This document shows, piece by piece, positions 1 to 11,400 of a stretch of DNA of 64,000 nucleotides; position 1 is the stretch's first letter; every line of letters begins with the position of its first letter. The stretch covers positions 186,001 through 250,000 of the forward strand of contig JAOPHQ010001997.1 of the NCBI GenBank assembly GCA_030340625.1. Direction: 5' to 3'. This DNA comes from Merluccius polli. Its lineage: Eukaryota; Chordata; Actinopteri; Gadiformes; Merlucciidae. The notes under the pieces are model-generated. The model was given only the letters and a program-made list of their open reading frames with translations, ran no database searches and had not been told where the DNA came from. The position numbers and the translations under genes are program-made.

Positions 1-330
1 AGGTTCCAAGATCCTTGTATTCTTCACAGGTGATTACCAAAATAGTGCAAATCAGCACTATGAGGGGAATTATTAATGAGTAGATGGCACTAATGTTGAC
101 TTTATTACAGGTATTACAGTCCAAAATGCCAAAATAATTCAATTGGAAGAACAAATCTTCCTCTTCATCCTCAATAGCTATTTTTTCCAAGAGTTTTACA
201 AATGGTGTCCAGAATTGACAAACACAAGTGATTGAAAATGATTCAATCCCCAAAGTTCAGGGGGGGGACCTGCAACTCTGTACTGGAACCAGTGCTATTT
301 GGTGTCATGTTTCCACTGTCCACTAAAATG

Positions 331-331
<1 letters not shown>

Positions 332-411
<80 letters not shown>
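332..411. repeat. (TG)n microsatellite
   Basis: Pure TG dinucleotide tract of about 40 units, upstream of SIM2. The Val-Cys and Thr-His reading frames across it are artefacts. Confidence 0.98.
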
Positions 412-412
<1 letters not shown>

Positions 413-2128
413 TTGATGGCTGGGTCACACTGATTAGACTCTGGCTGGGTGGGGCTGCACACCTGTGGTGCAGAGCAATCATGGCACCCAGGATAAACCA
501 GCTATCACCACACACACTCAGGAGAGAGAGCCGCTGTAATGACAGCATTTACCACCTGCTCTGGCTGTACCATCTCCAATAAACTGGCGTTATACCATCA
601 ACAACCTGTGTCCTGTGTCGGCGGGGCCCAGCAAAAGCCACTTATTGTATATTTAATGTGGTAGGAGTCCACTGCCACAAGTACCTTGCTGTAGCAGGCT
701 GGTCTTAGTCTTGACCAGGTATACCTTGTGTAATGTATATACGCTGAGTCAGTTAGTTCTGTAGGCGTTGATGGGAGTGAATTGCACATTTTTGACACCC
801 AATATGAAGCTGTGTTAGCTGTGTTGTGAGACTGGAGTGTAAATGCAACAGAGGAACAGTTATTCTCTGTATCAGTAAAAGCAATAAATACAACAAATCA
901 ATGAAGAGCGATTTCCCACTGCAAAGTGTGAAATCCACATCCACCATTGACTGTCCTCGGTATGTCCACGTCAACACCCAAGTGAATGCCTCGGTAGCCC
1001 GAGTGATGCCTCAGCAACACTGAGGAGGAGATACATTTCCCACAGACCACCATCCAGGAAAAAATCTTTCTCCACCACACTTAACAAATAAAGTAGTTCA
1101 CCAAGCGATCTATAATCTACCAAATGTCAACTTTGCTGGACTGGATGTTGCTAGTTTCACTAAGGCCCACATGCCACAGCCCTTGTGACGCTTGCAGAGA
1201 CAGATCCTGTGTGGACGTAAATTAGATATCAACTCATCCATTCCTTTGAGGACTCTGTGGAGGTGGTTTTATTGTAAATCCTCATTGGTCTGTAACAATA
1301 CATTTCCTGTTTCCTTTCCTTTTTTTTCTTTTCTTTTTATGAATCTACAAAATAAAGACAAATTTGAAAGATGGCTGTAAAGAGGCAATTGAGGAGCATC
1401 ACGTTATCTAGTCCTGGACTCGATGGATAAAAGTCAATAAAACACTTTATTTCATAGAGTATTTAATTTATATTTATATTCCTATTTTTTCATATTCACA
1501 TTTCCAGTTAATATTCTTTCTATTTTTTTAAATAATATTTATAGAAAATGGGTTTTCATTAATCCAGTTATACAGTCAAATTACTAGAATTACTGAACTG
1601 CAGTAAATGTTAATCATACTGCCTATAATATGAATTACATTAATGAATTATATTAATGAATATGAATCCTACATTCATGAATTACATACATTACATTTAT
1701 GAATTGCAGCCAGTTCCTGTGGGTCGCTTTGGATAAATATTACAGGGGTGAAATAATATATTTTTTTGCAGTGATTAACTACAGTGTAGTCAAATGGAGG
1801 AAACACAAATTAAACATCAGAAACATCATGCAAACCAATACACAATGCAGACAGACAATGCAGTTAAACAACATTAAATCACTTTGCATTTTAACTCTAA
1901 TCTAATCAAATAAAAATATGAAATATAATTCAAACCTTTAAGCTAATTTTGATGTAATTAATTTTAAATGGCATCTTCTGTCTATAATAAGCTAAACTTT
2001 GTGTTCATGTCACGTGTGTAAACTGAAGTTATCAGCCAAACAATAGCAAGCCCCTTCAACAGATAATCAACCTGATTTCATAAGACCACATGACATGTCA
2101 ACACGCAGTAGTAGGATATTGTCAATAT

Positions 2129-2157
2129 AATTTCCGATATTTTCAATATCGGAAATT
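2129..2157. repeat. Short perfect hairpin
   Basis: Two 13-bp arms (2129-2141 and 2145-2157) are exact reverse complements around a 3-nt loop. It lies about 1 kb upstream of the SIM2 start. Function unknown; it may be a template-switch scar. Confidence 0.7.
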
Positions 2158-2272
2158 GAAATTTTAGTTTTGTAGGACTTGGCTTTTTGTCCATTTTATG
2201 GTAGATTGCGCTAAAGGCCTACAATTAAGGCGTCGGAATGAAACTATTTTTGAAAGGCATAGAAATGCCTTT

Positions 2273-2276
<4 letters not shown>

Positions 2277-2356
<80 letters not shown>
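2277..2356. repeat. (CA)n microsatellite
   Basis: Pure CA tract of about 40 units, upstream of the SIM2 leader. Confidence 0.98.
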
Positions 2357-2357
<1 letters not shown>

Positions 2358-2964
2358 CTTCAATGTGTTCCCAATAGGCCCCTCTAGCCTACTGGCCAGT
2401 GCCTCAGACCTGAGCCCAGCATAGCCTATGGGCTCAGCTGGTCTGGTCCTCAGGATCTGCCTCCTGGAAGCCCACCCATTTTCACAAGTGCTTTTCACAC
2501 CCGCCTACCGCGTCTCCGCTGCTGCCGCGTCCGTACCGCCAGGGCACATGACTTTGTGTTTTTTTTGTGTTTTTTTGTATCAATGTCATTGATTTTTTTT
2601 GAAGAAGAATATTGCTTTTGCACACGGCTCTGCTCAGTTGAATCTATAACACTTTAACTTTGAACCACTGCTTTCTGCTACTCGCCTTTCCAGTGAATAT
2701 TTAGTGCGGTTCAGCGGCGCAGCGGGACGCCTGGACGCAGGACGCATCTGAGGAGGCTGGAGATGGACCATCAGCTCAGCATACAGCCATCACACCGACC
2801 AGCCATGTGACCATGCCTTTTTGTGTAGCCTACGGATAAATCCGCGTAACCACACAGGACCCGGACGGCGTTTTCTGCCGAAGAAAGACGAAGAAAGACG
2901 AAGAAAGTTTTTTTTTTTTTGCGTGTCTGAAGTGAGTTTGACATTTTGACAGTTTTACGCAACC

Positions 2965-3003
2965 ATGGAGGCAAAGGATGTCGTCTCAGCGTCTCGCTCC
3001 TGA
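2965..3003 (+). promoter_or_regulatory. uORF 1 in SIM2 leader
   Basis: A 12-codon upstream ORF (MEAKDVVSASRS, stop). Its ATG has a strong Kozak-like context (accATGg). It counts as a uORF only if transcription starts upstream of it; the TSS is not visible. Confidence 0.45.
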
Positions 3004-3017
3004 GGTCTGGGTTGGAC

Positions 3018-3062
3018 ATGTCTCTTAAGGGCTTGGGCCGCTCAGTAGCCCATCTCCTATAA
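3018..3062 (+). promoter_or_regulatory. uORF 2 in SIM2 leader
   Basis: A 14-codon upstream ORF (MSLKGLGRSVAHLL, stop). A two-codon uORF (ATG GAC TAA) follows at 3085-3093. Confidence 0.4.
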
Positions 3063-3135
3063 CGGACTTGCTTATCGGAACCACATGGACTAATTAGTTA
3101 CTGAAAAGCTTAAGGTCGCCATCCAGTGAAGACTT

Positions 3136-3177
3136 ATGCACGGATATCACTTTCACTTTATCACTTACGAGACATGA
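3136..3177 (+). promoter_or_regulatory. uORF 3 overlapping the SIM2 start codon
   Basis: A 13-codon ORF whose TGA (3175-3177) overlaps the SIM2 ATG (3174-3176) as ATGA. Such an overlap is compatible with termination-reinitiation or inhibition of the main start. Seen directly; any regulatory role is inferred. Confidence 0.45.
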
Positions 3178-3348
3178 AGGACAAGTCGAAGAATGCGGCG
3201 AAGACGCGACGAGAAAAAGAAAATGGGGAATTTTATGAACTGGCCAAATTGTTACCTCTGCCTTCAGCCATTACCTCTCAGTTGGATAAGGCTTCAATCA
3301 TCCGACTTACTACTAGTTACCTGAAAATGAGATCCGTGTTTCCTGACG
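3174..3348 (+). CDS. sim2: SIM2 exon 1, bHLH domain
   Basis: Encodes the basic region (KSKNAAKTRREKENGEFYEL) and helix-loop-helix through SYLKMRSVFPDG, nearly identical to vertebrate SIM proteins. Donor GTAAGT follows 3348 in phase 1. Intron 1 is long (3349-7181). Confidence 0.95.
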
Positions 3349-3519
3349 GTAAGTGACTGGTAGGCCTATAGCTGTTACCTCTATTATTGTTTCTTGGCTA
3401 TAGGCCTATTGACCATAAGCCTTCAAAATTGTCAAACTTAAAAGTAGACCTAATAATAATAATAATAATAATACATATTTTTAATAGGCTATGTATAGAT
3501 TGTATTATTAGTATTAATA

Positions 3520-3559
<40 letters not shown>

Positions 3560-4010
3560 GGCTATTATATGCTACATTTGTTTGAAAAATAAGGTAGGGC
3601 GAATATATTAAATCTCACTGGAAAGTTAATAAATATACCTAGATTGTAGGCCTACTAACGTTTTGAATAAACCTATAGCCTAAGTCTAAGGGCCTAACCG
3701 AAGGGAATATAACAGCCTACAATATAATCTAATTCCAAATGATTAGGCCTATCATGAATTACTATCACTTTGTTTTACCTTAGTTTATTCTATTGGATAT
3801 ATTTTATACAATATTATTGATATTGAATTATTCTTCTGATTTGATTCTTATGTTATCTTAATAAACATTACACATATTATAAATAAGATGATTTAAGATA
3901 ATAATGAAGTTAATCAACTAATTATTATTATTATTATTATTATTAATAATAATAATAATTAGTATTACTATTAGGACATGTTGTTAGTAATATGATTATT
4001 AAAACAATAG

Positions 4011-4102
<92 letters not shown>

Positions 4103-5402
4103 TTCTATTGTTTTAATAATCATATTCCGTCCTTTTCAAATGACCCAACAAATCAAGAAGATGATTAATGACTTGCTTATGATGTCTCGGACCAACACTT
4201 GGACAGGTTAAAGGCCAGAAAAACAGACCCTTCCTGCTCACGAATTGGTCTGTCATTACTCATAAAGTCAAGGAGCACAACGCCTTTTATGTTGGGGCCA
4301 CCCTGAAATGGTCAGGCTTGCTGCGCTTTTCAGGTATAAAGTTGTTGTTATTAGCTACTGCAATCTTTTTTTTTTACTAATGTAATGAACAAGCTGAATG
4401 ATAAAAAGAAAATGATAAAAACTTCCTTTCTTAATGATTACATTTTCTCCAGCAACTCTGGAGCAAAGTCTATAAATATTATATATCCAACTTGACATCT
4501 GCCTCTTGCCTATTTAAAACAAATAGCCTATAGTGGCTATAGGTGCTTAGTAGGCCTACAAATGAATTAAAACATACAAATACAAAAAAAATGTCAGGAG
4601 TTTATAATGTTAAGACATTTAAAAAACCGGGTAACACAGTAGGCCCACAACACTGCCATTCATGTCCCGTCAGCATCAGGCCTGTTGGCTCATCAGATGA
4701 CGGTCCGTCCAGCCACGTAGCCTGAGCAGGTCTGCCATCACAGCTATAGGCATTAAGACAGAGGGTAATGGATGAATAGTCTGCTGTGTGTGCATCCATA
4801 GGCTGTCTCTTTGTCTTTTTTAAGACGGTATGGACCATTGACTTTTATTTCGGGGCATCTCATCTATCTGAAGAGGGTGATTTTGGCAGAGTAGCTCGTT
4901 GAAAAACGCGCTGGAAACGTTGGAAATCCCTGATTTTCCAATTTGAGCATTTGAGCATGCATGCAGGCCTACATCTGCAGCAGTCAGCGGTGGTGCAGGC
5001 CTGTCCGTCGCCTTCATGTCCGTATTGACGCATCCTATAAGCGCGCATGGGCTTTGGTGTGGCCCATGTTACGACCTCTGGTGACCCACCAGAAAAGGTG
5101 TCAAATAATTATGCCTTTGGTGGGCCCAGACGTGATTATGACCATTATGACTTGCAGTTTATCTCCAATGTTAACTTTATTAGGCCTATTTATGAATAAG
5201 TTCATCACCAACATTTCTTCTAGATGTAGGCCAAAGCTGATTGGTTGTTAGTTGTTTTCGACCAAATGCAACGTGGATATTATGCGCCATATAGGCCTAG
5301 ACCAACACCACGTGGGTGCGGCTGTACAGTTTTAATTGATCAACTCCCGCAACATTGAAACACCGCAAACTGACAGGTTCACTTCTTCTGATATGAGTTG
5401 AG

Positions 5403-5480
<78 letters not shown>

Positions 5481-8400
5481 CTGGTTTAGTAATAGGCCTA
5501 TTGACAGATTGCTCCGGTTGGATGGTTTTAATAAGGATAGGCGCTTACAATGACATAGGCCTACACCTGAATGGCATATTGTTTGTGTACCACAAGTCCT
5601 ACAACATACAGGCCTGAGACCCACAGGTCCTATCTAAGGTGTCTCATTATATTCAGTAAGGGTTGGATGGATATGACAAACAAAACTGAGGAGGTCTTGG
5701 GAAGTGAATAGCGACGCTAATTCTTGGGAAGAAAGCTATGTTTTAAAATGTTGTTGTTGTTTTTTTGTCATTGGATATAGGCCTATCCCTCTCATATCTA
5801 TATAGGCCTATTTATGCATGTTTGAAGGAAATGGCGCAATATATATTACGCGTTGAATTCCGCGCGTCATTTTAAGCGGAGTCGACTGGTCGGGTTTGTC
5901 TGTTATAATATCTCTTTCTATCCGGACTGGCGTGGGGATTTATGATTATTTATTTATCACTTATACTATATTAGTGTCATCTGCGTTATATTTAAATGAA
6001 GCAAAGCAAACCCAACGTGAGCGCTGCGCCACCATACTGTACTTACCGCGGGTCCATAATGAGTCATTTAGCGGAGACCGTTTATATGACATGTCACTGC
6101 AGCAAGAGGCTTTCACACATCTTGCTCAAATACAGGCTGAACACTAACCCAGACACGAGGCTGGACACCTTGAGGAGCATTTACATCTCCTCATTACATT
6201 TCGAAACATACATCATGATCAAAACCTTTGCATGTATACGCAATTAGGACTCATTATTTAATTAGTGTCATCGCCGGATTGCCGGGAAGACAAATTACCA
6301 TTGGCTTGTCAGGGCGTGTTTTGTAGAAAAGTTGTTTTTCTAATAAGTTCATAATAATAATAAAAACTGTTGCATACGCAAACAACATAGCTTACGGAAT
6401 TACACAGGAATGTAAAAATAAAGAAACAATGACATCCTCGTGGGAGTGGTGCCGACAACCATGGGTGAAAATTAGTTCACTTGTTTAGACATCCTCCATT
6501 ATGTGAGTGTTTTCAAAGTGTTTTGGCAGAAGCTGATTATTTCAAATAAGAAGTTTTTTAGTAGGCCTACTTCTTGTCTACAAGCCTACATTAACCTTCA
6601 ATAGCAAAAATAGATACTATGTAGAATTAATGATCATTAAAATCATATTACCCTGAACAATCATTAACAATCACAGGCAGTGGAATAAAACAAAGTAGTG
6701 TTATTTGTTATTTGTAGGCTAATGGCCGCATGTGTATGGAAAGGTATGGTAGCTGTAAGGTAAACGCTGTCTTGTAACTATTTCTTAAGGTTTAGATAAG
6801 ATAAGATTCAAATCTAACTCAAGATAAAGATAATCTCATGACCAGAATTAAAGTAGGGGCACTGGGGCTAAAACCCTTTTCACTGAAAAATATAAAGCGT
6901 TTAACCTTGCACCATTGTATAAAGTCGCTTCATATTGTTTTGTTTTTTTTAAAACAGTAGTATAAAGACACAAATATTCATGGTAAAATGTTTACAAATA
7001 ATTGAAATGCATTTTAAAGGGATATAGCCAGTGATATAGTGTACCCGTGCATATATACATTACAGAATAGTAAGGCGTTGCAAATGTTTCTTATCAGTTA
7101 GTACATACATGTTTGTGCTCATGTGCTGTCCAAGCTGTTCCTGGGTGTGATTTCTGTGTTGTTCCCTGGTCCTCTACACAGGCCTGGGGGACGCTTGGGG
7201 CCAGTCCTCCAGAGGTAGCCATCTGGACAGCATGGCCAAAGAACTGGGCTCCCATCTCCTGCAGGTCAGTAAAGACCACCAACACATGTCCTATACATAT
7301 AACATTCAACGTTCATTTGCTTGACCCTGTTAACACTGTGATGCTATGATTTGCTATGCTATACTATACTAGCAATTATAACTATTTACTAACTATTTGT
7401 ATTACCTGATGATAATGACTATGACTATATTACCCCAAAAGCACCACAATATATAGTAATATAAAATCACAATAATTTCCCAAATAATCACAAATCACCT
7501 TTATGATTATACAAAATATCTTTTGTTGACCAGAATGTATCCAATCTATTTTTAAAAGGGTTAACTGAAGGAGCCCTCACTACATCCTCTGGAGGCTCCT
7601 TCAATGCTTTTACAGCACAAAGTGCGTTTTTTATCTTTTCAGAGATATAATATATTTTGTGAACAAGCTTATAGACCTCAATCATGTCTCCTGTATGCTA
7701 GCGTTGGTAATTGTAATTTTCTTAACCTCTCTTCATAGGACATGTCTTTCAGACCTGGAATTAGTTAGTGGCTCTTCTCTGAACCTTCTCGATTTTTTCT
7801 ATATATATTTCAATTTATGAGGATACCAGGCCGAATTTCCAAATTCAAAGGAATTGTTCACTGTTGACTACATTAGCATCCAACAGAGTGGACTGCAATC
7901 ATATATTATTTTGCCCAACTTTTGACCTGTCCCAAACCAAATGGTTGGTCTCTAGGCTCTGTCTTGTCACAGGTTGGTCCAAAGGTCCAAGGTGCACGAT
8001 GGAAGGATTTCCAACCAAACTATACAACAGTACTAGTTTGCAACTGCCAGATGATTTTCACAGTGGCCTATATAGGCCTACTGGGCACTATAGTGGCATT
8101 GTTCCATACACATGTGCTGTCTGGTTTGTCTCGGTTTGACTCGTCAGCCCAGCACGGCAGGAATTTGCATCTCCATTACAACAGGGCTTTCCGCTTGAAG
8201 GCCTTATTACCTATTAACTAATGCTTATTACAAGGACCTTAATATAAAGCGTTTCCAAGTAGTCCAGTTATCCTGCAGGTCTCCGGGGAGAAAGTGCATT
8301 TCACAAGGCAGCGCTGCATGGCTTCTGCATCTTTGTGAAGCTCCGGGACGTGTGCCATGGTGACAACGGGCCCAGGAGGTTCTGAAAGTTGTCTGGCTCC

Positions 8401-11400
8401 TTTAGAGGTTCCCGTCTCCCTCCTCAACCTCCTTCCTGGCTGCACATCACCAGCCCACAGCCGGCGCTGCGCGGAGGCTGGTCTCCTAGGAAGCCCCATC
8501 ACCAGGCTCAAAACAATGGGGGATTGGGCCTTTAGTGCAGCCACCCCCAAGCAATGGGAGGAACTCCCTGACTCCACCTGCAATGCTGAATCCACCTCCA
8601 GCTTCCAGGCACGCCTCAAAACCGACCTCTTTTTTTGACCTCTTTTTTGACCTCTTTTTTGACCCTATACTAAAGTGACCCTATTAACCATTGCTGGTGC
8701 TTTAAAACACATAGATGAAACACCTGCCTACTACCTATGTTAATGTTAGGGGCTACACCTGTGTTTGCTCTGCTTTGACAGCTCTGTGAAATGGTCAACG
8801 TGTGTTATCTTCTCTACTGTCATCTACTACCCAGAGCAGACCCGTAGTTAGTGTTATGAGTGACACCTGTGTTTGTCCTACGATGACACCTCTGTGAAAA
8901 GGGTCTGTTGAATGCAGTGTGTTAAGTCCCTCACAACTACTAGATGTACCAGAAGGCTCTCCTGAGGAGGACACATGAACAATGGCTTTGCTGCACTGCT
9001 AGTTCTGTTCCCACAATATTTTTTGCTGTGCCAACGAGCCCATGTTCTACTGCCACACTGGGCATAATGCACGGTATAATGTATATCATTTAATATAATA
9101 TAATAACATATATTATCATATGAAATAATATATAATTCATATTATATAATATATAATCTCCCATGTACCCTGTGGGGAAAGTGTAAAGAGTGGACAGCTA
9201 AACCTAATAATCTACTTTGGTCTTAATCAGACTAAGGCCTATGTTCGATACACTGGATCATCATGGCATAGATTTTGAACAAGAGTTGCAGAAGCATTTC
9301 TATTGGTTGATGTTGACTCATGCAGGGCATGCAGATCTGTCCACCACACAATAATGAAGTTTGAATTAATATGCAGTTCATGCAAAGGCCTACATTACGG
9401 TGATATACATTTCAATTAAACAACTACTTATTTTACACTTTCTGTAGACCCTGGATGGATTTGTTTTCGTGGTTGCTCCTGATGGCAAAATTATGTACAT
9501 CTCTGAAACTGCATCAGTCCATCTTGGGCTGTCCCAGGTAAGATTTCCATAGATGTCTTTAAAATTGCAACACTTTATGTCCTGAGTCAAAAAAACAATT
9601 GGACTTGCAAGACGTGCAAAAAATATCATAGTAAATCTGACCTTTCTATTAAGAACGTTGCTTCCTTAATTATAGCATTATGTACACGCTTACTCAAAAA
9701 GAGAGCCCATAGTCACAGTGGAAGTCCAGTAATTAAACAAACAAAAAATATCTCCCGGATAGTTTGTCCGAGTACACAACAATTTGCGCAAGAGTCCAAC
9801 CTGTATTTCTCACCAAAACACCAAATGTACATAATGTACAGTATTGAACGGTGTGTGGCGTTGTGTGATTGTGTGTGTTCCAGGTAGAGCTAACAGGAAA
9901 CAGTATTTTTGAGTACATCCACCCAGCGGACCATGACGAGATGACTGCTGTTCTGAGCGCTCAGAAAGCACCGCACTACCACTTCTCTCAAGGTCCACAG
10001 CCCTGAGTCTATAATTCTCTCATTCATGTTTTCCCTTTATATAATTCCCCCTTAGCTTGCTATGTATAACTTGAGTTAACAAAACAAGTTAATCCTGCAG
10101 ATTCTCCAAAAACCTCCAAGGCATGTAGTGGCCTATATCTGCCTTATAGCATAGTCTATATCAAGTGTGGAGCAGAGTGCTTGCACACCGCCCAACAAAC
10201 ACCCAACTATTAAATGTTGGCCGAAGTTGGCCAAGGCCAATTTGACATGTTCGCCAACAAGAAACTTAATCCCACAGCCAACAACCACCAACGGGTACGG
10301 CACACTGGCCTGATGTTGGTGTTTGTTGGCATTGGTTGATGTTTGTTGGGGCAGTGTGCACAAATGGTCCACAATAGAGTAAAGAAAAGGGTTGTTTTAG
10401 TTCTAGTACTTCATGAGATGTCATGAAGTACTAGAACTAAAACAACCCTTTTCTTTAATGGCAAGTTACCATACGGCAATCTATATTCTATAGTTGCTCC
10501 TTATTATTCATCCTGATTTATCCTGTTTTCTATGCATTTATGTATTTTTGAAGCGGCAGCTAATAGGAAATGTCAACGCAGAATTTAATGTGAATATAGT
10601 TCAATAGCTAATACATGTTTACTATCCTACTGCAACGACTATCGTCACAATTCACTTGTAGATGACCCTCAGTGAAGCACACACTCTAAAAATGGGACAT
10701 GTTGCAGTGCACCACCATCAGCTCTGCACAATGAAACCCTTACATTATGCTCAGATGCACATACTCTAGGGATGAATGCTCATATGTTGTACCGTTGTAC
10801 TGGTTTGCTATCTTAGCCAGGTCTCCCTCCAAAAAAAAAAAAAAAGGATTTTAATCTCAAGGGATTTGAGGTTAAATAAATAAAATAAAGGTTAAATAAA
10901 TAAAATAAATAAGCTAATTCCTGCTGCCTACGTTCACTGCAGAAATTAAAGTCAAAGTATACTCAAGAGTATACTTTGTCTCTCTACATCTCACTACTGT
11001 CTGGTGTAGAGATTATTGCCCTTATTTTTCCACGTCTTTCTGTGCGCACAGAGTATGAACTGGAGCGGTCTTTCTTCCTGAGAATGAAGTGTGTGCTGGC
11101 GAAGCGCAACGCCGGACTAACATGTGGAGGATTTAAGGTAGGCGACACCGGAACAGCTCAGAGGAGCAGCTACACAGCGAAAGTATACACGTAATAACAT
11201 ACGCATGTTAGCCTCTACCTAGCAGGAGTCGGGGTAGAGATGTGACAGAAGAGAGATTTTGAGTTGAGTTATGTGTGAACACAGACCGGCGGGCGGGACC
11301 CCATCACAGCCTGCAGGGTTAGGAGTGCAAATCCATTTAGCAGGAAAGGGGATTCTCAGAGGGGGCTGTTTAGGGGGGGATTTAGGGCACTTTGAATCAG

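Larger units (their letters stand above)
1..2960. other. Upstream flank of SIM2, no gene seen
   Basis: No exon-like coding was recognised. The stretch holds a (TG)n tract (332-411), a segment at about 412-620 that resembles 61400-61560 (both carry a 'CACCTGTGGTGCA..GAGCAATCA' core), AT-rich DNA at 1.4-2.0 kb, a short hairpin at 2129-2157 and a (CA)n tract (2277-2356). From about 2480 the composition becomes GC-richer, which fits the start of the SIM2 promoter or 5' leader, but no TSS can be placed. Confidence 0.5.
3349..7181 (+). other. SIM2 intron 1
   Basis: Holds ATT/AAT trinucleotide runs (about 3450-3560, 3920-3960), an AT palindrome (3990-4125), a (CA)n tract (5404-5479), 12 of the window's 17 TAGGCCTA octamers, ACGTG cores (for example near 5272 and 5310) and a complex, non-repetitive stretch at 5828-6330 that may be a conserved enhancer. 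Confidence 0.6.

Noticed and set aside
3126..3173. N-terminally extended SIM2 start
   Set aside because: The upstream in-frame codon is GTG, not ATG; homology begins at the ATG at 3174.
8239..8638. Stand-alone gene at the LINE fragment
   Set aside because: The reading frame is a LINE ORF2 C-terminal remnant with no intact element around it.
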